Assembly: GCA_963821235.1 (NCBI GenBank)
Contig: CAWGCS010000001.1
Location: 744,001 to 808,000 of the forward strand
Length of the DNA stretch: 64,000 nucleotides
Origin: CTSoil-043 sp963821235
Lineage (GTDB): Bacteria > Chloroflexota > Limnocylindria > Limnocylindrales > CSP1-4
Reading direction: 5' to 3'
Under the pieces are notes generated by a model that worked only from the letters and a program-made list of their open reading frames with translations, searched no databases and was not told the DNA's origin. The position numbers and the translations under genes are program-made. Positions 52,066 to 59,122 of this stretch are shown one piece after another. Every line of letters starts with the position of its first letter. Position 1 is the stretch's first letter.

Positions 52066-52111
52066 CCTGCCTCCGAGGATGCACGGTCCAGCACGACTGG
52101 GCGCGGAGGCC

Positions 52112-52117
52112 AGTATA
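52112..52117 (-). promoter_or_regulatory. -10 box TATACT for the leader ORF/EAL unit
   Basis: The minus-strand hexamer TATACT lies within ATATACTGG, similar to the ATATACTGA in front of the HTH-TPR gene at 53498. A shared regulator or sigma factor for the two is possible. No -35 box matching consensus is visible. Confidence 0.5.
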
Positions 52118-52191
52118 TACGTACCACACGCCCGAGCCCAACGTGGCGCCAGGACGCCGGGCTCCGCCGGGTCTACCGCTCGGGCCCGCGC

Positions 52192-53490
52192 TCAGACCGA
52201 GAGCGCCTCGCGGCTCAGGTCGTAGGCGCGGCGGAGGTCGCCGCCCTCGGCCAGCATCTCGGACCAGGCGCCGAGCACCTCGCGGATGCGCCCGCGAGAG
52301 CCGGCGGCGCGCGCCAGATCCGCGGCTCGCGCGAAGTCGCCATCTGCGCCGTCGCGGTCGCCCTGCTGCCGCCGGATCTGCGCACGGGTCACCAGCGCAT
52401 CGATGAGCGCCTTCTGGTTGCCTGTCAGCTCGGCGCCGTCGATCGCCTGCTCGGCGAGCGTCGTCGCCCGTTCGAAGGCCGAGCCGGCGAGCGCGATCTG
52501 GGCCTCCGTGTCGGTGACGTGCGCCAGCCATCGCTGGTCGCCGAGCGCCTCGAACCGCGTCCGCGCGCTCGCCACGAGCTCGTTGGCCCGGGAGACGTTG
52601 CCCAGCTTGAGGAAGGCGAGGCTCAGGTCGTTCTCGAGTGCTGCTGTCTCGGCGTCGGCGTGCATGGCCGAGAACAGGGTCAAGCTCGCGTATCCCGCCC
52701 GAACGGCAGCCTCGTAGTCGCCGGTCTCGCGATAGCTGTGGGCGAGGTCGAAGAAGTAGGTCGCGCGACGTCGATCATCGAGCTCGTCGGCAAGTCCGCG
52801 GACCTCTGAGAGGTAGGCGAGCGCCCGGTCGTACTCGCCGTCGCGCGTCTCGATCGCCGCGAGGGCGATGACCAGTCGGAGGTGGAAGTCCGGCTCGACG
52901 CGCACGCCGGCTCGCACCTTCACGAGGATGGCCCCGATCAGCCTGCGCGCCTCGGCCAGGTTCCCCTGCAGGAATTCGCCGTTGGCGACCCAGTAGCGCG
53001 CCAGCGCCGCGTCAGCTTCGCGCCCCAGGCGATCGAAGGTCTCGGCGGCCTCGGATGCAGCCGCGGCGGCTTCCGCTCCGCGGTCGAGTCGCGAGAGCGC
53101 CTCGGCCCGTCCCCGCAGCAGCTCCGCTCGCACGCCGCCACCCGCGGGCTTCTCCAGGTGGCGATCGTAGATGTCGAGCGCTTCCTGCCAGCGACCGCTG
53201 GCCAGCAGGACGTCCCCTTCGATCCGGCTCCATTGATCCGTCTCGCCGGCCAGGAGCGCTGTCGGCGAGGAGTCCAGCTGGGTCGCGAGGAAGCTGAGCG
53301 CCGCCATCGAGGGCCTGGAGGAGCCGTTCTCGAGCGCGCTGATGTACGCCTTCGAGTACCGACCACCCGCCAGCTGCTGCTGCGTCAGGCCCGCCTGGAG
53401 CCGCGCCTGGCGGATGCGCGCCCCGATCGAGCGCGCCAGCGGCCGGTCATCGACCGTCACGCGGCGACGGCGGCTGGTGGTGTCCTTCAT
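52192..53490 (-). CDS. HTH (XRE)-TPR transcription regulator, RRNPP-like architecture
   Basis: The 432-aa protein has an XRE helix-turn-helix in residues 20-75 (IGARIRQARLQAGLTQQQLA ... YISALENGSSRPSMAALSFLA) followed by about 330 residues of TPR-type helical repeats (ALDIYDRHLEKP; EAAVRAGYASLTLFSAM; ALAYLSEVRGLADELDDRRRATYFFDLAHSYRETGDY). This HTH + TPR layout is that of peptide-sensing RRNPP receptors, and also of some other TPR regulators. The start lies seven bases behind a TATACT box and overlaps the upstream HTH gene by 44 bp. A secreted-peptide gene lies 333 bp away, divergent. Confidence 0.8.
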   Translation of the reverse strand: MKDTTSRRRRVTVDDRPLARSIGARIRQARLQAGLTQQQLAGGRYSKAYISALENGSSRPSMAALSFLATQLDSSPTALLAGETDQWSRIEGDVLLASGRWQEALDIYDRHLEKPAGGGVRAELLRGRAEALSRLDRGAEAAAAASEAAETFDRLGREADAALARYWVANGEFLQGNLAEARRLIGAILVKVRAGVRVEPDFHLRLVIALAAIETRDGEYDRALAYLSEVRGLADELDDRRRATYFFDLAHSYRETGDYEAAVRAGYASLTLFSAMHADAETAALENDLSLAFLKLGNVSRANELVASARTRFEALGDQRWLAHVTDTEAQIALAGSAFERATTLAEQAIDGAELTGNQKALIDALVTRAQIRRQQGDRDGADGDFARAADLARAAGSRGRIREVLGAWSEMLAEGGDLRRAYDLSREALSV

Positions 53491-53767
53491 GGACGTCAGT
53501 ATATGTCTCTCCCCAAGTCCACTCCAGCTCCTCGAGGAGCTCCCCGACTGGCACGCCCAGGCGCGCGCAGATCAGGAGCAGGGCGGGGAGGGACGGCAGG
53601 GCACGCCCATGCTCGATCGCCGACACGAACGAGCGCGTCATCGGCGCGCCCAGCTCCGCCTGCGTCAGACGCGCCTTCGTGCGCCGCTCACGGATGCGGG
53701 ATCCCAGGGCGGCCGCATGTGGTGCCTCGCGCGGCGCCATCTGTTGATAAATTCTTGACAGACGCAT
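53447..53767 (-). CDS. Small XRE-family HTH regulator
   Basis: The 106-aa protein is one XRE domain (residues 18-80): LGSRIRERRTKARLTQAELGAPMTRSFVSAIEHGRALPSLPALLLIC, with short tails. ATG 53767 stands six bases behind a TAGACT box. The promoter of the divergent peptide gene overlaps this start region, so binding here would couple both transcripts. It runs into the HTH-TPR gene with a 44-bp overlap. A second ATG at 53740 is possible. Confidence 0.75.
   Translation of the reverse strand: MRLSRIYQQMAPREAPHAAALGSRIRERRTKARLTQAELGAPMTRSFVSAIEHGRALPSLPALLLICARLGVPVGELLEELEWTWGETYTDVHEGHHQPPSPRDGR
53498..53503 (-). promoter_or_regulatory. -10 box TATACT before the HTH-TPR gene (leaderless type)
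   Basis: TATACT on the minus strand ends seven bases before ATG 53490; it lies inside the upstream HTH gene, giving the TPR regulator its own promoter. Confidence 0.5.
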
Positions 53768-53783
53768 GACGCCAGTCTAGCGT
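53755..53783 (+). promoter_or_regulatory. Consensus sigma70 promoter of the peptide gene
   Basis: TTGACA (53755-53760), exactly 17 bp, then TAGCGT (53778-53783). Start of transcription is expected near 53790, about 33 nt before the peptide ATG. The -35 lies within the first codons of the divergent HTH gene, so the two promoters exclude one another sterically. Confidence 0.65.
53774..53779 (-). promoter_or_regulatory. -10 box TAGACT before the small HTH gene (leaderless type)
   Basis: TAGACT on the minus strand ends six bases before ATG 53767. It overlaps the spacer and -10 of the divergent peptide promoter. Confidence 0.5.
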
Positions 53784-53786
53784 GGC

Positions 53787-53804
53787 CTCGACACTCCCGT
53801 CGAG
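53787..53804. promoter_or_regulatory. Palindrome at the peptide transcription start
   Basis: CTCGAC-N6-GTCGAG is a perfect 6+6 inverted repeat that sits just downstream of the -10 box, over the predicted transcription start. It is the best candidate operator for one of the two neighbouring HTH regulators. Confidence 0.5.
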
Positions 53805-53822
53805 AGGGAGGCATAGGAGGGC

Positions 53823-53957
53823 ATGCGAACCATGTCTACGAACGCGCGCCTGCGACTCCGGCTCATCGCGTCCGCACTGCTGGCTGCGATGGCGACGGCC
53901 GCGATCACCGTCGGTACGGCCCTTGCCGGCAGCGGCGGACCGCCGTTCCCGCACTGA
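53823..53957 (+). CDS. Secreted pro-peptide (44 aa) divergent from HTH and HTH-TPR regulators
   Basis: The gene is below normal ORF cut-offs but well supported: consensus promoter, GGAGG-type ribosome site (AGGAGGGC before ATG) and a GC-rich hairpin six bases after the stop. The peptide has a basic N-region (RLRLRL), a hydrophobic core (IASALLAAMATAAITVGT) and an A-L-A cleavage site at residues 33-35, leaving GSGGPPFPH as a nine-residue mature form. RRNPP signalling pairs have this form: a secreted short peptide next to an HTH-TPR receptor. It could also be a simple small secreted peptide of other function. An internal ATG at codon 4 is an option. Confidence 0.6.
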   Translation: MRTMSTNARLRLRLIASALLAAMATAAITVGTALAGSGGPPFPH

Positions 53958-53963
53958 GCTCCG

Positions 53964-53983
53964 GGCCCCTGCCCTCAGGGGCC
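53964..53983 (+). terminator. Terminator-like hairpin of the peptide gene
   Basis: GGCCCCTG / CAGGGGCC form an 8-bp perfect stem with loop CCCT, six bases after the peptide stop. No T-tract follows. Confidence 0.5.
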
Positions 53984-54035
53984 GTCTGCCGGCGACCGGA
54001 TGCGGCCAGCAGCACTCCGGCGCCTGCCCTGCCGA

Positions 54036-54061
54036 CGAGCACGGGAGGGCGCCCGTGCTCG
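54036..54061. repeat. Inverted repeat in the gene-free stretch after the peptide gene
   Basis: CGAGCACGGG and CCCGTGCTCG pair perfectly across a six-base gap. It lies in the ~280-bp stretch 53984-54266, where I see no other gene or signal. It may be a second terminator or the end of an old element. Confidence 0.4.
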
Positions 54062-54266
54062 ACCGGCGGCACAGCCGTTTCGCGCGTGGCGCTTGAGCGC
54101 GCCTGAGCACCCGCCTCCGCCAGCGGGGCTCGGCCCGCCGCCCACGGCAGGCGCCAGGACGCCCATAGGGTGAGCGTGTTGCCCGCGCCGGACGGCTCTG
54201 GCCGGTCACGGCTGTGCGCGCCAGCGGTCGCCCGCGGTGTGCGATGCGCCTCCGCAGGTGTTCGAT

Positions 54267-54473
54267 CTAGCTGCTGCCCCCGGCCCGCTCGAGGCCGTCG
54301 AGAATCAGATCGAGCACGAACTCGGACTCTCCATGGCGCTTCTGGCCGGGCGGGCGCTGGTGGTAGGCCACGTGCTCGACCAGGTTCGGGTATCGGTCGA
54401 GGGCGAGATCGCGCACCGTCATCGACATGACCGGGGGCAGACGCTGGAAGGCTGACCGCCGCCGATGAGGCAA
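54267..54473 (-). pseudogene. Remnant of a TetR-family regulator (C-terminal fragment)
   Basis: The minus-strand frame ends VRDLALDRYPNLVEHVAYHQ ... ESEFVLDLILDGLERAGG, which matches the closing helices of TetR/AcrR regulators (YPxL...EFxFGLDLILDGLE). The N-terminal HTH is not found upstream, where vapC begins about 210 bp away in sequence without a coherent frame. The gene is therefore a decayed fragment. Confidence 0.5.
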
Positions 54474-54683
54474 GGATCGGCGCGCTCGTGAAGAAAGCGG
54501 TGAGCCGAGGACTAGGCTCGCCAGTGGGCCCCGCCCAAGGCGGAACGGCCTGAGCGGTCCGGCCTGGCACGCCGATGGCGAGAGCGCATTCGATCAGGTG
54601 CTTGGGTCCCCGTCGCCACGCGAACACGTCCCAGCAGCCGCCCGGCGGCCCGCCAAGCTGGCGCAACCCGTCCGTCTCCGCGC

Positions 54684-55136
54684 TCAGCCCCGCCCCACCT
54701 GCAGGATGCGTTCGATCTCCACTCCGAGCGCTTCGTAGACGGGTCGCGCCCGCGCGTCCGTGGAGACGAGCGGGAGTCGGTGCTGCCGCGCGGCCGCGGC
54801 GACGAGGGCATCGTAGACGGCACCGCCGGAGGCCCCCAGCCGGGCGAGCTCCCCGCCGAGATCGGCCGCCTCCGCCTCGCCAAGAAACACGGACGCCGGG
54901 AAGTTGCGGGCCAGCAAGCGGAGGGCATCGGCCGGCGAACGACGAAGGCCAGCCGGCAGCCGTGTCAGGACCGAGTACGCCTCGAACCACGCATGCCCGG
55001 CCAGGCCCAGCCGGCGGCCCCGGACCGCGTCGAGCGTCGCGACATGCGCCTCGTGGTCCTCGACGATGAGCGCGACGGCCGTGCTCGTGTCGAGAAGCGC
55101 GACCGGGCGCTGGTCAGCGTCCGTGTCGGTCCGCAT
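54684..55136 (-). CDS. vapC: VapC-type PIN-domain ribonuclease toxin
   Basis: VapC toxins cleave tRNA or rRNA when freed from VapB. The 150-aa protein has the PIN acidic residues: Asp in VALLDTSTAVAL, Glu in AWFEAYSVLTRL, Asp in GGAVYDALVAAAA and Asp in LVSTDARARPVYEALGV. Its start overlaps the end of the antitoxin gene by 23 bp, as usual for TA pairs. Confidence 0.88.
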   Translation of the reverse strand: MRTDTDADQRPVALLDTSTAVALIVEDHEAHVATLDAVRGRRLGLAGHAWFEAYSVLTRLPAGLRRSPADALRLLARNFPASVFLGEAEAADLGGELARLGASGGAVYDALVAAAARQHRLPLVSTDARARPVYEALGVEIERILQVGRG

Positions 55137-55356
55137 CGATCAGCTCGCGCACCAGCGCGTCGTCGACGGGCGTCCCGGTCGTCGGAATGAACAGCAAGCC
55201 GCCGTCCTCTCGGAGCTCCGTGCCGGCAACGGGTTCGATGCGGATCGCCGCGCCGTCGAGCTCGATCTCGACCTCGCCTCCGCCAGCCAGGCCGATCCGA
55301 TTGCGCAGGGAGCGCGGAACTACCAATCGCCCAGCCCTATCGATGGTCGTTCTCAT
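55114..55356 (-). CDS. vapB: AbrB-type (SpoVT-AbrB) antitoxin, VapB-like
   Basis: The 80-aa protein begins with a swapped-hairpin AbrB domain (MRTTIDRAGRLVVPRSLRNRIGLAGGGEVEIELDG) followed by an acidic/hydrophobic tail that should wrap the toxin. It overlaps vapC. ATG 55356 lies seven bases behind a TAGTGT box. Antitoxin-toxin complexes normally repress this promoter. Confidence 0.88.
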   Translation of the reverse strand: MRTTIDRAGRLVVPRSLRNRIGLAGGGEVEIELDGAAIRIEPVAGTELREDGGLLFIPTTGTPVDDALVRELIDADRHGR

Positions 55357-55363
55357 GGCTCAC

Positions 55364-55369
55364 ACACTA
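55364..55369 (-). promoter_or_regulatory. -10 box TAGTGT before vapB (leaderless type)
   Basis: The minus-strand TAGTGT ends seven bases before the vapB ATG, with no ribosome site between. Confidence 0.45.
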
Positions 55370-55412
55370 CCACAATCGTGGATCTCGTGGCCAGTGTGTT
55401 CAGATGTTAAAG

Positions 55413-55468
55413 ATCGTTGACACTATGTTGGCTATCTTGTACATTGCCTATGTCAACGATTCTTGACA
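55413..55468 (+). promoter_or_regulatory. Promoter framed by a perfect 10-bp inverted repeat, before the membrane/HTH pair
   Basis: ATCGTTGACA (55413-55422) and TGTCAACGAT (55451-55460) are exact inverted copies 28 bp apart. The left arm includes TTGACA as -35; 17 bp later is TACATT (55440-55445) as -10. The right arm falls just past the transcription start, and a further TTGACA follows at 55463-55468. Symmetric arms on both sides of the promoter suggest looping or cooperative repression, most simply by the HTH protein of this operon. Confidence 0.6.
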
Positions 55469-55480
55469 TGGGAGACGCCG

Positions 55481-55909
55481 ATGGCATTCCTGGAGAAGAG
55501 CAACTGGGTCGTGCTCATCGTCGCGGTGCCGACGCTTCTCGTCTACGTGGCCCTGGTCGTGCCGCAGGTGCTCGGCAAGCCGATCGCCGAGGTCTCCTGG
55601 GTCGAGCCGATGATCGCCACCATCATCGTCTTCGTCGTGGCGAACATCCTGGGCAACGTCGTGGCCGCGGCCTCGAACCCCAGCGAGGCGGACAAGAACG
55701 ACGAGCGCGACAGGGAGATCGACCGTGTCGGTGAGCGGGTCGGCAACTGGCTGATCATCGCCGGCTCGATCGCCGGGCTCGTCCTCGCGATGACCCGCGC
55801 AGACCACTTCTGGATCGCCAACGCGATCTTCCTTGGGGGCATTGCCGGAGCCCTCCTCAGCTCCGTGACCAAGATCGCGGCCTACCACGGGCCGTTCCAG
55901 AGGTGGTAA
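55481..55909 (+). CDS. Four-helix membrane protein next to an HTH regulator
   Basis: The 142-aa product has helices at about residues 10-30, 43-65, 88-106 and 112-133, with a charged loop (PSEADKNDERDREIDRVGER) between the second and third. This arrangement, followed directly by a small YgzD-type HTH, is common in bacteria (DUF2178-like), but the role is unknown. It is coupled to the HTH gene by a 7-bp overlap. Confidence 0.7.
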   Translation: MAFLEKSNWVVLIVAVPTLLVYVALVVPQVLGKPIAEVSWVEPMIATIIVFVVANILGNVVAAASNPSEADKNDERDREIDRVGERVGNWLIIAGSIAGLVLAMTRADHFWIANAIFLGGIAGALLSSVTKIAAYHGPFQRW

Positions 55910-56127
55910 AGCCGACACGGGTCACCAACTCGATCCGATCGCTCAGGTTCGCCGACGGCGAGATGACGCAGGCGGAGCTGGCCGAGCGAGTCGGCGTGAC
56001 CCGCCAGACGATCATCGCCATCGAGCAGGGCAAGTACTCGCCCACGCTCGAGATGGCCTTCCGCATCGCCCGCGTCTTCCGCGTGCCGCTCGACCAAGCC
56101 TTCCAGTACTCGGACGAACAGGGATGA
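55903..56127 (+). CDS. Small XRE-family HTH regulator (YgzD-like)
   Basis: The 74-aa protein is a minimal HTH: SIRSLRFADGEMTQAELAERVGVTRQTIIAIEQGKYSPTLEMAFRIARVFRVPLDQAFQY. It begins inside the end of the membrane-protein gene (GTG 55903). With the palindromic promoter in front of the pair, autorepression is likely. Confidence 0.85.
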   Translation: MVKPTRVTNSIRSLRFADGEMTQAELAERVGVTRQTIIAIEQGKYSPTLEMAFRIARVFRVPLDQAFQYSDEQG

Positions 56128-56195
56128 CCAGCGGACCGCCCGTCCCGGCCGCCGCCAGGCCCCACAACCACCGTCACACCTATCAGGAGCACACC

Positions 56196-56678
56196 ATGTC
56201 CGAACCGTCGACGAAATCGCCGTCTCTGCCGCCGCGCTGGTTCATCCGCTCGTTCTGGGTGGGGCAGCGGGCCGTCTACTCCGTCACGGGCGGCCGGCTC
56301 GGCCTCCGCAGGGCGACCGCCACGCGGTGGGGCATGATGCGCCTCCGGACGGTCGGACGCCGCAGCGGCGTCGAGCGAGCCGCCATCCTCGGCTACTTCG
56401 AGGACGGAGCGGATCTCGTCACCATGGCCATGAACGGCTGGGCCGATCCCGAGCCTGCCTGGTGGCTCAACCTCCAGGCCAATCCGGACGCCACCGTCGA
56501 CCTCCCCGACGGCCCCCGGGCGGTCCGCGCCCGCGCCGCCGGCCCCGACGAGCGGCCCCGCCTGTGGGCGCGCTGGGTCGAGTACGACAAGAACGCGGAT
56601 ATCGACGGCCTCGCGGCGAGGAGATCCCGCGAGACCGCGGTCGTGATCCTCTCGCCCCGACCCGAGGTGGCGGCATGA
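56196..56678 (+). CDS. Deazaflavin (F420)-dependent nitroreductase-family protein
   Basis: The 160-aa protein belongs to the DDN/F420H2-dependent quinone reductase family: WGMMRLRTVGRRSGVERAAILGYFEDGADLVTMAMNGWADPEPAWWLNLQANPDATVDL. Family members bind F420H2 and reduce quinones or nitro compounds. This suggests the host makes F420. ATG 56196 has CAGGAGC upstream. It is followed by a coupled membrane-protein gene (ATGA). Confidence 0.85.
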   Translation: MSEPSTKSPSLPPRWFIRSFWVGQRAVYSVTGGRLGLRRATATRWGMMRLRTVGRRSGVERAAILGYFEDGADLVTMAMNGWADPEPAWWLNLQANPDATVDLPDGPRAVRARAAGPDERPRLWARWVEYDKNADIDGLAARRSRETAVVILSPRPEVAA

Positions 56679-57382
56679 GCGCGGAACGAAAGGCCGCCGC
56701 CTGGATCGGCGTGCTGTACATCATCGGAACGGTTGCCCTGGTACTCAGCGTGGTCGTCACGGATGCGGTCCTGGCTGGCCCCGCGTACCTGGCCCAGGTC
56801 GCCGCGCAGCCGAACCAGCTGGCGGTCGGAGCGCTGCTCGTCCTGCTGGCAGGCTTCTCGCTGGCGATGGTCCCGGTCGTGTTCTGGCCGGTCGGCAGGC
56901 GGTACAACGAGACGCTGGCCATGGGGTACGTCGTCTTTCGTGGCGGGCTCAAGACGTTCATCTACATGCTTGGCGCGCTCGGGTGGCTGACGCTGATCCC
57001 GCTCAGCACGCAGCCGGATGCGGCACCGCTCGCCGGCTTCGTGCGCACGGCCGACCCCGTGATCTGGGAACAGGTGGGCGTCATCCCGTTCGCTCTCGGC
57101 GCGCTGATGTTCTCCGTCCTGCTCTACCAGTCGCGGCTCGTGCCCCGCTGGCTGTCCACCTGGGGGCTCGTGGGGGCTGCGCTCTACATCGTGCCGCCGC
57201 TTGGGAGCATGTTCGGGCTGTCGTCGCTCGGCGTCCTCATGGCCCCGCTCGCCGTGCAGGAGATGGTCATGGCGGTCTGGCTGATCGCCAAGGGGTTCAC
57301 CCCATCTGCCATCGCTGCCGAGACTGGCGGTGCGACGTCGAGGTGGCCGGCCGCCGCTCCGAGCACCTCTTCGGCGACGTAG
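56675..57382 (+). CDS. DUF4386-like membrane protein
   Basis: The 235-aa protein has six or seven helices and the N-terminal form AAAWIGVLYIIGTVALVLSVVV followed by VFRGGLKTFIYMLG and LVPRWLSTWGLVGAALYIV, which resemble DUF4386 proteins. Function unknown. It overlaps the DDN-type gene by ATGA. The last ~30 residues are low complexity. Confidence 0.7.
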   Translation: MSAERKAAAWIGVLYIIGTVALVLSVVVTDAVLAGPAYLAQVAAQPNQLAVGALLVLLAGFSLAMVPVVFWPVGRRYNETLAMGYVVFRGGLKTFIYMLGALGWLTLIPLSTQPDAAPLAGFVRTADPVIWEQVGVIPFALGALMFSVLLYQSRLVPRWLSTWGLVGAALYIVPPLGSMFGLSSLGVLMAPLAVQEMVMAVWLIAKGFTPSAIAAETGGATSRWPAAAPSTSSAT

Positions 57383-57524
57383 ACCGGCGAGCCAGCGCTC
57401 GGGACATGGCTCTTCGCGATCTCCGAGCGGATCGTCATCGAAGGGCCGCGCTTCGTCGGCCTTCGCCTCATGCCGGCCGCGCACCGCCACGGACTCGCGC
57501 TCGCGCTGCCCGAGAAGGTTGCAG

Positions 57525-57600
57525 TGGCGCGCCCGACAGGATTCGAACCTGCGACCTTCGGCTCCGGAGGCCGACGCTCTATCCACTGAGCTACAGGCGC
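57525..57600 (-). tRNA. tRNA-Arg (anticodon CCG), CCA encoded
   Basis: The minus strand folds as a full cloverleaf. The acceptor arms GCGCCTG / CGGGCGC include one G-T pair. The D-arm box reads TAGCTCAGTGG. The anticodon stem is TCGGC / GCCGA with loop CTCCGGA, so the anticodon is CCG. The T-arm reads GCAGGTTCGAATCCTGT. The discriminator is G, and CCA is encoded (57525-57527). It separates the DDN-type operon from the accessory genes to the right. Confidence 0.95.
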
Positions 57601-57730
57601 GCGAGCCCCAATGATAGCGGTCGAGCGTGGATAGAGTCTTCGGCTTCTGGTCTTGCGCTCTACCCGGGGGCCTTGTCCACGCTCGGGTGGACGGCAATTG
57701 GCCCATGTAGAGCGTAAAACCCGAACAAGG

Positions 57731-58309
57731 TCAGCCTGTCGGATCTCGGTCGGGCGACGATGCCCGTTCCACCAAGTTTACGAACTCGGGCGCGAAGCGA
57801 CGCAGGCTCTCGAGCACCTGCGCCGCCGTGAGCGAGGGCCAATTCGTCGATGCGGCCATCGCAGCCAGTTCATCGAGGACCCCTGCGGGATCGAGCCACC
57901 ACTGATGGACGAGGAACTCATCCGCCGTGTGGACGAGCAGCCCAACCTTGGCGAGCCTGTCGGGTGCGAAATGACGGACGTTGTTGGTGACGATCACGTC
58001 GGCGCGAGCCGCGAACGCCGCCGCCACGACATGCCGATCGCCGGCGTCGACCTCGTCTGGGACGGCGGTCATGAAGCGCCCGGGCTGGTGCGTCATCGCC
58101 TCGGCGAAGGCGGCCTCCATGCGCTCGCGCCGGCGGCGGAACCGCTCTTCATGCTCCGGCTGCCTCCGGATCAGGCTCCCGACGAGCTCATCGAGGATCT
58201 CGGCGCTCCAGGCCGGACGGTAGAGGCCGCGCTCCGCGAGGCGCAGCAGCAGCTCGCAGACGACCCATGGGTGCAGGACGCTGGCGTCGAGCAGCGCGAC
58301 GTACGCCAC
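57731..58309 (-). CDS. PIN-domain toxin (PIN_3-like)
   Basis: A 192-aa PIN protein: YVALLDASVLHPWVVCELLLRLAERGLY, EILDELVGSLI, DAGDRHVVAAAFAARADVIVTNNVRHFAPDRLAK. The last acidic position is Asn (TNN), which is usual in this subgroup. The C-terminal ~60 residues are helical. It starts 6 bp after its probable antitoxin gene. The 130 bp between it and the tRNA show no gene. Confidence 0.82.
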   Translation of the reverse strand: MAYVALLDASVLHPWVVCELLLRLAERGLYRPAWSAEILDELVGSLIRRQPEHEERFRRRRERMEAAFAEAMTHQPGRFMTAVPDEVDAGDRHVVAAAFAARADVIVTNNVRHFAPDRLAKVGLLVHTADEFLVHQWWLDPAGVLDELAAMAASTNWPSLTAAQVLESLRRFAPEFVNLVERASSPDRDPTG

Positions 58310-58315
58310 GTCCGC

Positions 58316-58768
58316 TTACTCGTCGTAGATGCCGAGGTCCTGGGCCTCCGCAGCCATGCTGGCGAGCATCTCCCTCCGCTCGTCGCTCCGGCGGCGCCGG
58401 TAGGCGAGCAGGTCGTCGAGCCGGATTCGCCGGTGCGTTCCGACGCGGTGATACGGGATCTGCCCCGCCTCTAGCAGTCGGATCAGGAACGGCCGGGACA
58501 CGTTCACGAGATCCGCCGCCTGCTGCGTCGTGAGCTCCAGGCCGATGGGTAGGATGGACACGCCTCGCCCGCGGCGGAGCTCCTGGGCGGCGCGGACGAG
58601 CACGGCGTAGAGCGATTCGGGCAGCTCGGTTCGCGTGCCGTCCGGCCCGACGATCTCCGCCCGCTGGTGGTCCGCGACAGGCCGTAGCGCGCGCTCGATA
58701 GCGTCGAGCGCTCCGCGCTCGGCCTCATCTGCGACGATCGGCTCACGCTCTGCGACTGCCGTAGTCAT
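58316..58768 (-). CDS. Excisionase-type HTH protein, probable antitoxin
   Basis: The 150-aa protein has an MerR/Xis-like DNA-binding domain: LTTQQAADLVNVSRPFLIRLLEAGQIPYHRVGTHRRIRLDDLLAYRRRR in its second half, preceded by a helical region. Such proteins pair with PIN_3 toxins. ATG 58768 has CAGGAGG upstream, and a TAGCAT box lies 23 bases before the start. Confidence 0.8.
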   Translation of the reverse strand: MTTAVAEREPIVADEAERGALDAIERALRPVADHQRAEIVGPDGTRTELPESLYAVLVRAAQELRRGRGVSILPIGLELTTQQAADLVNVSRPFLIRLLEAGQIPYHRVGTHRRIRLDDLLAYRRRRSDERREMLASMAAEAQDLGIYDE

Positions 58769-58873
58769 GGTTGGCCTCCTGCCGGCATGCTAGACTGCAA
58801 ACGAAATAATCGCAACCAGCCAGAGGTCCCACGGCGGGAGCCACCGCCACGACAGAACTTCGGACGCCGCATC

Positions 58874-59024
58874 GTGGACGACACCTTTCACTACCCGCCC
58901 GATCTGTTCAACCTCCTCGTCGACACGATCCCTCGCGCTCGAAGAGGATCGCGCCATCGGCGAACTCCTGAGGAAGAGGATCGAGGTCGCCGTCCTGGAC
59001 CGTAGGCCACTGGCGGCTGGATGA
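58874..59024 (+). pseudogene. Frameshifted gene fragment (FHYPPDLFNLLVD-type N-terminus)
   Basis: In one frame the sequence reads DDTFHYPPDLFNLLVDTIPR, a motif I associate with the N-terminus of a family of accessory-genome proteins. The frame then becomes nonsense, while a +1 shift continues ALEEDRAIGELLRKRIEVAV and stops at 59022-59024. Most of the gene has been deleted. This fragment accounts for the 354-bp stretch between the antitoxin and the next gene; nothing else is visible there. Confidence 0.5.
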
Positions 59025-59122
59025 GACACTCACCAGGGCGTCGGACGCCCGCGGCGACAGCCACATTGTCCAGGTCGCCTCGGGCGCGAACCCCGAGCGA
59101 CCTGCCTGGCAAGGGGGTCTGA

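Noticed and set aside
57525..57600. tRNA-Arg as attachment site of an integrated element
   Set aside because: No integrase gene and no repeat of the tRNA 3' end were found within the window, and the accessory genes lie on the tRNA 5' side.
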